A stretch of DNA of 64,000 nucleotides from Hibiscus mutabilis (taxonomy: Eukaryota; Streptophyta; Magnoliopsida; Malvales; Malvaceae): the NCBI GenBank assembly GCA_019671005.1, contig CM033712.1, positions 72,800,479 through 72,864,478 on the forward strand, read 5' to 3'. Position numbers and translations under genes: made by a program. Positions within the stretch are counted from its first letter, which is position 1. Each line of letters starts with the position of its first letter. Under the pieces are notes generated by a model. That model was not told the DNA's origin, made no database searches, and saw nothing but the letters and a program-made list of their open reading frames with translations. Positions 46,778 to 57,123 of the stretch are shown here, one piece after another.

Positions 46778-47759
46778 GGCCGGCTTGGCTCGGTGAACAT
46801 GACTCTACCCGGCTTGCAGTAATGATCCAGAGTGGATGACCACTATTACCTATGATGTGTGTACTGCCACATCTTTAGTGTACTGTGTACTATGAAATTA
46901 AATTGGGCAGTTGGGCACAACTCTTGTATGCTAACCAAAGTAAAATTTACCCTTAAATTTAACATTAATCACTCCTTGGAGTTTGATTTTTAATGATGTG
47001 ATTTGTATATTTGTCGGTAATGTTACATTTGATGTGTTATTTTTAGACGAAATATTCTTTTAGTACGACTTATTTTTTAGTTAAGTGTTCAACTCATTTT
47101 TTACGATATGTATTTATTCGATTTAGTTTTCTAATGTATCAGTCTTTATAATTTGCTAATTTAGTTTTAGTTCTATCGGTTTGGTTGTTATTGCAATATT
47201 TAAGATGAAATATATTCAAGCTTGCTTGAACAAGCATTATCCTCTAATTTAGAGTTTGAACTTTTGTTAATGTACCAAACCAATGTGAAGTATAGGAATT
47301 TAATGAAGTTGTAGGTCGAGATCCACTAATTATTTAGCGTTTATGTTCATCTCGTTTCATCTTTTGTATGAGTTCGAATTCAGATATTTTTCATGAAAAT
47401 ATTATTATAACACAACTTAATAAAAAAAATGGAATGGTAGGCCATTTACACAAAAATGTACTCAAAGTTCAAATCGGCATGCATTTGACAATTGCAATCC
47501 ATCGATAAATGGAAATGTAGTATTTTATGTTGGACCGTTTGCATATTTACATCCACATATAATATGTCATCAGTTTCATTCCAGGTGTTAGATCAAAAAT
47601 AATTTTCCATCTATTTGTGGAAAAAACAAAAATAAAAATTAATACAAGTACTTGTAAAATAATGTAAATATGTCAACGTCCAAAGCAGCATGTGTTTTCT
47701 ATATTTGACTTTTGCGTTTTTGTTAATAATAAGAGTTCTATAACATTTATTCGAAATCG

Positions 47760-48240
47760 GTTGAATAATTTTTAAAATTTTAATTTTATCTTTAAATTAT
47801 GACCTTCATTCTAAATTAGTTTCTAAACATTTAAACATTTTAATTTCATCCTCAAGCTATTACTCTCATTCTAAATTAATCCCCTAACTTTTGAACATTG
47901 TAATTTCATCTTTAAATTACCAATATATGCTAATCATATCATATGCGGATAGAATTATTATAAAAACTATTAATTATCGTGCAAACAATGATGTGTATTA
48001 TGTAATAATATGATGTGGCATAAACACTGATTTAAGGATGAATTTGGAATATTTAAACTTTTGAAGACCAATTTAGAATGATATTTATAGTTTGGGGATG
48101 GAATCGAAATATTTAAAAGTTTGAGAACCAAATTAGTCTGAGAGTCATAGCTTGAGGATGAAATTCACATATTTAAAAGTTCATGGACCATATTAAAATA
48201 CGAATCATAGTTTAGAGACATGCGGTAGAATTAACTCTAA
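47760..48240. mobile_element. Fold-back MITE with long inverted arms
   Basis: The left arm (to about 47930) and the right arm (from about 48035) are inverted copies, with shared landmarks such as TTTCATCCTCAAGCTAT and its complement near 48150. Each arm is itself made of about three 50-60 bp subrepeats of the type TTAATTTCATCNTYAARCTA. There is no coding capacity. Terminal bases and the target duplication could not be fixed. Confidence 0.6.
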
Positions 48241-48349
48241 TAATAATTAAATAGAAAAAAAGAAGCAGCTAAAGCTATATATGCGTGTAACTAAACCCAC
48301 AGTTACTAGAAATTATTCATTAAATTTATGAGATTTTTTTGGGTAGAGT

Positions 48350-48470
48350 ACATATTCATTTTTCTTCATGTTTAAGATTTGTGGCTCTCTTTCTCAATAA
48401 TATCATTTTTAAGGTTCGGACCGAATTCCCTCATTAGGAGAGCAACCTGTCTTGTCATTGCACTCTATCC
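48350..48470 (-). repeat. Dispersed repeat, family B
   Basis: On the minus strand: ATTCGGTCCGAACCTT followed by AAAATGATATTATTGAGAAA. The same blocks occur at 50820-50960 on the plus strand and twice in 35883-36498. The box B-like GTTCGAACCTTAG motif suggests a second tRNA-derived SINE family. Confidence 0.5.
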
Positions 48471-49669
48471 TTATTGGTAAATTTATGATACTTTTAATAT
48501 CAATGACACAAATTTCATAAAAAAAATAGAATTTGTGAGAAAAGGAAATTAGGGCATATAAACTGATTTTGAAAAATATATCATATATGTCTCATATGTT
48601 TATTTTTAATTTCAAAAATACCAATTAAATATAAACGTTTATTACTAATAATCTCAATTATGAAATAAAAAATTATTATTAATATATTAAATAATAATCC
48701 GTTAAATATTTGCCTTACCACCAACTCCTTAACCCAATGGACTCTTTGGAAGGACAATCTTTGGTATGAAATATAGATCTCATTAAACTCAATAAAACAA
48801 ATTAAGTGATAGACTTCACTTATTAATTGAGTTTTGGTATGAAATGACTCCCTCCCCACCTTTCCAAAAATATCAATAAATTAATCATATAGCTATAATT
48901 TATTATTATTATTATTATTGTATTTATGTATTTTATTATAAATTTTAACGCGTTAACGATTCAATTCAATAAATCCCGAATACGATCGGTCTAACGATAT
49001 GAGATCTTAGGTTTCTTAAACAAGATTAGAGGTTTTTATCATGACATTGTGAATGCAAAAAGTATATTGAAAATATCGCCACACAAAGAACATTCGTTAC
49101 ATAAAATATATCAAAAATATTATTTTATATATAATCATATTTTTCACGAATTTATCATATTTATGGGGTACATAGTATTTAGCATCTGGTGAAATTGTTC
49201 TAATTATCATTTTAGTACATTAATAACAGTTTGGTCAAGTTTGACCCCAGAACTTTTGAAACTTGAATCGTGTCACCTTCATTTTATTAAAAAGAAGTCA
49301 TGTGACACTCAGTAACGTACCATGTGACACATAAATCATTTTAAATTAGAAAAATTATGAAAAACATATAAAATTATTTAAAAAAGAAAATTTTTCAATT
49401 TTTCAAAAATATCACGAATATAATGAATTTAAAGATCTTTTATGAATATGCTGTAGGTTTTTTAATTATATATATAGTATGTCACATAACACATTCTTTG
49501 TTTATCAGGTCGCGTTTGAATCCAATAATGCAAAATTCAAGTGAGATAATAATATGTTCCCAGTTTAAAAAATTTCAGAATCATTGTGAACAGAATTTTT
49601 TTAGTACTAAAATTGATAATAAAATATAATTTTAAAAAACAAAGTAATATTTAATTTTTTGATATTATA

Positions 49670-49890
49670 TTAAGAGAAAGTATTTGATACACAGTATGTG
49701 TAAACAAACGTTTATACGTATTTTTTAAATTTAAGAGTTAAGTGTTTAGTTTAGAGTTAAAAGTTTAGGGATTTAAATTGTAGGATTTAAAATTTAAAAT
49801 TTAGAGTTTAAGATTAAAAATTTAAAAATTATATTTTATAAAATAAAAACACATATTTATGTCAAATTAATTTTACACAATTCAAGTATT
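49670..49890. mobile_element. MITE-like element with TTTAGGG-like interior, copy C
   Basis: The left end is GTATTTGATACACAGTATG, and the right end is the inverted TTACACAATTCAAGTATTAA. The interior is a run of degenerate TTTAGAGTT/TTTAGGGATT units. The layout is the same as the two copies at 62158-62554. Confidence 0.45.
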
Positions 49891-50819
49891 AAAGTTTTAC
49901 CCTTATATTAATTGTAACAACAAAAATCTCGTCTACCGTGGGAAGGAGGCAATAATACAAAGGCAGAGAAGTTGTGACAGGCTGAAGACATCGTACAGAT
50001 TCAAGGAAAGATACAGAGTTACTGTCGTATGTCTTTATTTATTTTTATTTTTAGATTTATATGAAAATTTTAGATATTATTAATAATGTTGTACAAAAAT
50101 TATTGTCTACTTGTATTTTTGTCGTATTATCATGATTTTTTTATTATATGGTATGAAATTTTATAGGTAAATGTTTAAATTTTTTTTTACCAAAGTAAAT
50201 ATTGAAATAATATTTTTTTGAACAATTTCTATTCAAAGGAAAGGGAATTTTACTTTACAGTCTAAGATTTTAAAATCATCAAATAAGAGTTTTATATTTT
50301 TAATATACTTAAATAACTATTTCACATTTCAAAACAATCGAATAATAACTCAAAGTTTATGAATATTTTAAAAAAAAGTCGTTGATTCGATTAAATTTGA
50401 TGATATGGTGTTGGTTTTTGTGAAAGATGACGTGTACTAGACCTATTTAATTAAAAAAAGTAACCTAAAAGGAAAAAATATTAGAAGATAATTAAGTGAG
50501 TGAGCAAAATATTAGAAGATAATTAAGTGAGCAGAATATTAATAAAATAATTTATAATAACTAAAACTGGAGTAATTTGAAAGTTTGGTTATTAAATTAA
50601 AAAAGAATTAGAGTTGAGTGAGCAAAATAAAAGTGAGAAGATAATTAAGAAATGATATGTGTAATTTACCCCTAACAAATTTATTCAGAAATAGAAAAAA
50701 AAGAAACTACCTAAGAAAGAGCCAAAGGCACTTGTGACCCTACCTATAAATGACATACAAATTCTCTTTCAAGCTGAGAAAAAAAAGAGAGAATTCATTG
50801 GCTTAAAAATTATATATAG

Positions 50820-50960
50820 GTAAACCATTCATCGCTGGGTGCATTTGTAAGGTATATTGTACTCTCAATGAGAGAACACGGATTTAAATCTTAGAGACAA
50901 TATTATTAGAAGTGTCAGCTTTACACTCCGAATATAGACCGTAAAATTAATATGATATTA
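50820..50960 (+). repeat. Dispersed repeat, family B, plus copy
   Basis: ATTGTACTCTCAATGAGAGA, then CACGGATTTAAATCTTAGAG, ACAATATTATTAGAAGTGTC and CTCCGAATATAGACC. It shares its block order with the complement of 48350-48470. Confidence 0.5.
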
Positions 50961-52274
50961 CCCAAAAAAATTATATATAGGTAAGAGTTGAATAGTTGAT
51001 GATTATATGTGTATTGTGTGAACATTTACAAGGGTTACGTAATTGTACAATCTTTTACTATTTTCTTTCCATTTTAAGAATCGACATGTTTGCTGTTATT
51101 ATTACTTTTCTGGCTTGATTTTATTGAGCCAATTGAACATCTACAAGACATGGGTTAGACTTTGTAGCAAGACTAGACTACCTTTGTAGCAATATAACTT
51201 TATTTCTTTTATAATTACCGATATTTAATTTTTTTATCAGACTAATTTAGATTTGATACTGCAAATACTTATTATAAAGGTGATTTCTCAAGTTAATTTG
51301 TATCATTCAAAATGTTGAGAGACATAGGGGTTTGGGGATGGTAATAAAATATTCTTTTAGAAAAATGTAAAATTAGTTCTATACCCCTTCAATCTTTTTA
51401 AAATCTTATTATGGCCCCTCAAAAAATTTAATCTCATTATAGTCTCCTTTTATAAATTTTTAGTTAAGCCTCTAGACCTAGTACCTCGTTCCGATAAACA
51501 AACCGGTGGTTGATAGACAATATATCTTTATGGCTTAAATGAAAAACAAACCCTTAAACTATGCCTTTTGTTTGCTTTTAGCCCTTAAACTATTTTTTAG
51601 TAAAAAAAAGTTCTTAAACTATTATTTTTGGCCACTTTAAGTCCTTAAACTATTTTTTAGTCAAAATAAGTACACAATATATGTCATTTTTTCTTTTAGT
51701 CCCTAAACTATCTATTGGTCATTTTTTTGATGTGTCAACGTCTTGTTGGTCGAAATAATTTTTTTTGACTTATATAACTATAAGAAACATTATATGTAAA
51801 AAATATTTTATTAATTAAATAATTAAATTCAACATCCGAAAGAAACATTTTTCCTCTAAGTATTTGAAAAGGAGTAGTTTTCTAAATAAAGTTCTAAAAA
51901 GCATTATATGTAAATTAATTAAATTATTAAATTCGCAAGGCATAATATAAATGGATAACTCAATTATAAATATCAATTCACACATGATTAGATGTTGATG
52001 TAGCATTTAAATAATAATTTAAATAAATTGTCTTTATTTTTATTTAAAATAAAATGCTTAAATTATCATATTTAATTTTTTAACCAAAATAATATAAAAT
52101 ATCAATAAGATAAAGTTTATTTAATGAATAGTTTTTAAAAATAAAAAAATAAGTGATATCATCAAGCAATATAATTATATCTAACACTTAATTTTTATTA
52201 ACATGCCAAACATTTTTATACTATATATATTCAATACTTGTACAATTTTATAATAAAAACTCATTTGCATTTTT

Positions 52275-52440
52275 TTCCCGGTTTAATCACTAGTCTTCGA
52301 TCTATTGACCGACTAATTCAAATCGAATTTTGCAGAGGCCGATTACGGGGGCGACCTTCCAAATTCAATTATTTTTATTTACAACGTCAGGAATCAATAT
52401 CTGACCTTGCTTAAAAACATGTTTATTTCATTTTAATTAA
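52275..52440 (-). repeat. SINE-like repeat, family A, copy 3
   Basis: On the minus strand TTTTTAAGCAAGGTCAGATA and TGACGTTGTAAATAAAAATA match the family A body. Confidence 0.5.
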
Positions 52441-52520
52441 AATTTTAAATTTTACATTACATGATATTATATATATTGAAAGATGATTCTCTTTCACATA
52501 TCTCAATCACATGTGTGTGG

Positions 52521-52625
52521 ATGAACAACTTGCTAGCCTTTGCATTGGTTATCCTCATTTTCATATCATTATTCTTATTCATACAAGTTGTGTGGAGGGG
52601 CTCATGCTTTATATGTCAATTTTAG
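52521..52625 (+). CDS. Candidate 34-residue membrane microprotein
   Basis: ATG at 52521 opens a 34-codon frame, MNNLLAFALVILIFISLFLF then IQVVWRGSCFICQF, ending in TAG. It has one hydrophobic segment (residues 4-24) followed by a short Arg- and Cys-containing tail. The frame is more ordered than the AT-rich noise around it. I do not recognise a family. No clear promoter or neighbour supports it, and a chance frame is at least as likely. Confidence 0.2.
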   Translation: MNNLLAFALVILIFISLFLFIQVVWRGSCFICQF

Positions 52626-53699
52626 TATTTATTTTTAATTCTTGGCTTGACCAAAAAAACTAAAACACTTGTTTAGTCAAGTTAAACGTTTGGTTTAACA
52701 AATTCGATATGTATTTATAGGGATGGTAATGGAACATGACATATAGTTTTTTGTTTTGCTTATATTTTTCGTTTTAAATACGTTTGAAAAGTATTATATA
52801 ATCATTTTTGTTAGGCCTATATAAAAAATTGAATTAATTAGACCCTAATTTTCATGGAGTATTTTACCACTGATCTATGTACTTGATTGACATTAATAAT
52901 TTGTATTTGGATTAACTTTTGTACCAAATTAGGTAAAAAGACCTCATACGTCTTTCTCAATTTCGAAATTGGACAAATTCGACTCCCTTAAAGAATAAGC
53001 AGCAAGTAACAAATACATATCCAAGGACTCTATTATTAAAAAAAAAGATGTCACAGCAATAGAGGGACATTAGTTAATAAATATTTAAATTACATAATTA
53101 TAGTTAAGTATATTAAAAATTAATATGTCACGTCATTAATGTAACGATGGTTAACGTCCAAGTGACAGTTTTGTGAAAAAACATTACCTAACCATTGGGC
53201 TTGGTTATTTTTCTATTATAGACCGGATGTTTTGCACACATGGGCTTTCCAATGTTGCTTATTTCTCAAGCCTCCATTATCTCAAAATCCACATATTTTA
53301 GATAGTTATATTAATTATTTCAAATTGGACACAAATTATTTAACTTTTAAAAGTCTCTTTAATCATATTTAATTGAGTTTGATTTATTTTGAATTCAGGT
53401 CGGATCGTATTTAAGTTAAAATCAATCTTATTAAGCTTTAGTTTTTTAAATATATTAGTGTAATTATATGATAGTGTTCATATTTTTTTCTAATTCTTTA
53501 ACAATGCAAATACATGTGCTCAAATCAAGGTCTCCTATGATGAACACCATCATTTTTTCTACTGGAACCATTGGTTGGGTGAGTGGGCAAGGACTAGAGA
53601 TTCTAGTTCAGATTTATTTTAATATAAGTTGAGATATAGTCTGGTTATCGATTTATCTAAATTATTGGTTCTAATTATAACCATTTTTTGTTTAACTAC

Positions 53700-53850
53700 A
53701 AGTATCTTGATTCATTGGTCGACTAATTTTGATCGGGTTTTATAAATACTCAATATAGAACGACCCTTTCAACTTTATTTTTCTATTAACAACGTCAAAA
53801 TTCAAACATTTGACGTTGCTTAAAGGACTTATCACATCATTTCGCTTGTA
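53700..53850 (-). repeat. SINE-like repeat, family A, copy 4
   Basis: On the minus strand TTTAAGCAACGTCAAATGTT and TTGACGTTGTTAATAGAAAA, with the same order as the other members. Confidence 0.5.
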
Positions 53851-55176
53851 TCGTTGATACTTTTTATTATAATAATTAAAAGTAATCTTCAATCAAAATA
53901 TTTTTAAACAATATCAATAATATAATTAATATTTATATTTCTTTAAGGGTAAGAAAAACAATGAGGACAATGTGAGGATGAGGTCATTCCCAATCCAATC
54001 TCATATCTTTTTCTATCTTTTCCCAAAGCTAAGTGCTAACTTCCTTTATTTCCCATTTGTCAAAGTCATCTACTTTTCCATTTCTTTTCCTTTGGAGGTA
54101 CATACAATAGTATTATTAAATTTGTTGTCGGTATTATTACAGTATTTATTTCTGTCGTATTTATTTCATTTTTTATTTATCCTCGTATACCAATTCGTAG
54201 AATTGTCAATTTTTATATTTTTTAAAAATTTTAATTTTTAGTACTGATCTAAACAGTAAGTGATCTATTCGACTAGCATACAATAACTAAAAATATCAAA
54301 TTGAGGAGTATGAGCTAAATCGACAATACAAAGACTAATAACAAAATTTTACTTAATAAAATTAACTATTATTGTTTGAATCATGACTAAAATTTTAAAA
54401 GCTGAAAAATATAAAAAATAAAAATATAAAATTGAAATATATGAACTAAATTTACGATTTAAAAAAGTCAAATCCATATAAAAGTTTCTTATACTTTGTG
54501 TTATTGATGTGTTTAGCTTTTCTCATCATATTTTTTGTTACATGCATTTATATAATTTTTTAAAAAAATAAAAAATTATTTAATATTTAATCAAAAAATT
54601 AATAAATTAATATCCAAATCTTCTATCACTTCACCAATATTTATTTATTAACTTTTTAAAAAGTAGCATAAAATAATTTCATACAAAATATAATAATAAG
54701 TCATATATATATATATATATTAAAGTCATCATGTAGCTGCAACAAATATAAGAGTTTGGCACATAAACATCACATGCAAGTGACATAAGATTGACATTAA
54801 AAGCATAAGAAAACATATGAAAAGTGCCAACAAAAGGAAATAGTGCATGATTCCATGCTTTATTAAATTTTAATAACCAACTATCTTGCAACAATTTCAT
54901 ATTACATTTATTAGGGGCTAAGATGTATTTAGCCAAGAAAAAATGCCTAAGATGTTAAATTTGTATTTTATCATTACTTTATTAAATGGTATTGTGCCAC
55001 CATTATTTAAATATAAAAAAAAACAATGATAGTTGGGTGGTCAAAGTTTTCTCACATACTTTCTCTTTTCCTTAGGTCTTGGGTTTTAAACCTAGCAGTA
55101 GCTCTCTCCTATCCCTCTTCCTTAGTCCTGGAATCAATTCTTAGCAGTAATCCACTCATTTGTTAAAAAAATAAAA

Positions 55177-55953
55177 GGCTTAATAGGTAAATAGGTGCCC
55201 AAATTATGCTCTTTTTTCAGTTAGGTGCCCAAGCTATTTTTCAAGCCAAATAGGTACCTAACGTTTCATTCCGTGACACATTTAAGGTTCGTGGTTAATT
55301 CTCACCGTTAAAAGCCATGTGTCACCTCCTGAAAATTCTAAAATTATATTAAAAATGACTAAAATTAATAAAACAAAATAAAAACATATCTTGAAATTTT
55401 AAAATATTCTCATAATAGTCCCCAAATTCGACCACTCTCGTCGGCATTGGACATTTTGTTAGCCCAGAATGAAGCGCATTTTCCTCGCCGAACAACCCAC
55501 ACGATGTTCGTTACCCCTCTTGCCGTCGTTCGTCGCAAATCATTCGAAAGAACTATTCGACAATTCCGGCGATTCGCACGGTGTCGGTCGATTTTCAGCG
55601 GCTGTATGGTGGAAACAACGGTGGTGATGGTTGGCGATCGATGTGGTGGGCAACGGTGTGGCAATTGGCGGCAAAATCGGCCCAAATCAGTATTTATGTT
55701 TTGGAAGTTAAGAATTTTGAAATTTGGGGTTGTTTTATGAAATCTGGAAAACTTAGAGAATTGCTGAAAATTAAGTAATTTTATTTATTTTTAATATAAT
55801 TTTAGAATTTTCTGGAGATGACACGTGTCCTTTCATGGAGAACCTTAAATAGGTCACGGAATGAAACTTTAAGTATTTATTTGGCCCGAAAAATAGTTTG
55901 GGTGTCTAACTGAAAAAAAGGTATAATTTGAGCACCTATATGACGATTAAACC
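55177..55953. mobile_element. MULE-type element with long TIRs and 9-bp TSD
   Basis: Terminal inverted repeats of about 170 bp (55177-55350 and 55787-55953) begin GGCTTAAT and GGTTTAAT. They share blocks such as CTTTTTTCAGTTAG and TTTCATTCCGTGAC. Perfect 9-bp duplications AAAATAAAA flank the element (55168-55176 and 55954-55962), the hallmark of Mutator-like elements. There is no transposase. The interior (55421-55775) is GC-richer with overlapping open frames on both strands (55447-55740 plus, 55410-55685 minus), so it may be captured host DNA. Confidence 0.88.
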
Positions 55954-56639
55954 AAAATAAAAATATAAACTTTAGGAGAGAAGTATGTTTTCTGCAGATC
56001 AATCGACTAGGACAGAAAGCGGAGTCTTTCTTCGTTTTCTTTTTGCTGGTTGCTTCGTCCGGGGCAGGTGGGGTTTACCCTTGCTTCAGAGTCTTTCTCA
56101 AAGAACCCAAGCTTTACATATGGTTATCCTAACGAGAAGAGTTCTATTTCATTTGGTCACTATGACTTTTGTTCGCCATCTTCATCACTTCGATCCTTAA
56201 AAGTTATGATAGTGTCTTCTGTAATTGTCGCCAAGTCCCTGACTAGTGGATCCTATGTTGATCTAGACATACACCACCATCTTTTAACCATTTAAGCCTC
56301 CAATAATCTGTTTTTGTTTCTCTATCGACCGTCGTTTCGAACTATGTGACAATTGTTTTCCTTTATGCTTCTCAAGTTCACTTGTTCCTCGTTTGTTGTG
56401 GGTCTTTTGAATTTGTGTGTATGGTTTGATTATGTTGAACGAAATGTTTCATCTTTGATTAAAAAAAGTAAATTAGATTGATAAAATCCTAAATTTGACA
56501 TATTATAGGGACTAAAAGCATAATTAGATCTTTTATTTTTATATTACATTTTATGTATGACTAATTCATATATACATACGTACTATTCAAAAAGTCAAAA
56601 ATGGAGGAATCCTTCCTTTTGTTACTCCTCAAATAAGCT

Positions 56640-57112
56640 TTGTTAGGGTTTTCCTTTTTTTCTCTTTTTGGCTCTTTTATTGTTTCTTCTCATCTGGGTT
56701 TCTCTCTCTTGTATTTACTTTGCTAAATATTTTTATTTTTGCTGAACAAGTTCTTCTCAGTTCAAGCTGTTCGGATCGGTGGTGCTCTTAAAATTTCAAC
56801 ACAGATCAAACACAAGGTTAGTTCTCAGTCCAAGTCGACTTATTTTGCTATTTGGGTTGTTTTTAGATTTGGGTTTTTTGTTTTTGGCAGCAAAACTGTA
56901 CGGAATTGTAGGTGAACATAGTGGGAATTCTTGTTGTTTTTGTTCTTTTTTTGAAGTTTGATTATGTATAGCTTATAAATATAATTTTGGGTCAGTTTTA
57001 TCTGAGTTATTGGGTTTTTCTGGTTGATTCAGTGAACGGAGTTGAAGGAGTGGAACAGGGTAGGATTAAAAAATAAAACTTTTTTGGATGATGATATATT
57101 TGGCTGTGATTG
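56640..57112 (+). promoter_or_regulatory. 5' UTR and UTR intron of the TGA gene
   Basis: Pyrimidine-rich leader sequence starts around 56640. A likely UTR intron runs from the GT at 56817 (CACAAG/GTTAGT) to the AG at 57031-57032 (TTGATTCAG). Leader exon 57033-57112 follows, ending at the start codon. The limits of transcription are not visible. A short upstream frame lies in the last leader exon. Confidence 0.5.
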
Positions 57113-57123
57113 ATGGGCAGTAG
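57088..57123 (+). other. Upstream ORF overlapping the TGA start codon
   Basis: ATG ATG at 57088-57093 opens an 11-codon frame that stops at TAG 57121-57123, out of frame with and overlapping the main ATG at 57113. If the leader is unspliced here, ribosomes starting at this ATG would pass the main start. Confidence 0.5.

Larger units (their letters stand above)
45844..55176. other. Long AT-rich intergenic region
   Basis: No conventional gene is supported. It was contiguous with the VQ promoter before the chromovirus insertion. It holds SINE-like copies, a fold-back MITE, a cluster of ACGT motifs, an ATT microsatellite at 48899-48920, an AT microsatellite at about 54705-54720, telomere-like repeats, and a few short open frames. 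The open frames at 53972-54241 and 54679-54936 have the skewed Phe/Leu/Tyr composition of AT-rich noise. Confidence 0.6.

Noticed and set aside
53972..54241. 89-codon Phe/Leu-rich frame suggesting a membrane protein
   Set aside because: The AT-rich surroundings give such frames by chance, and no homology or gene signals were seen.
57062..57120. Possible 59-base intron (GT at 57062, AG before TAGAACGG)
   Set aside because: It is below the usual plant intron size and would remove the best start codon. An unspliced leader is simpler.
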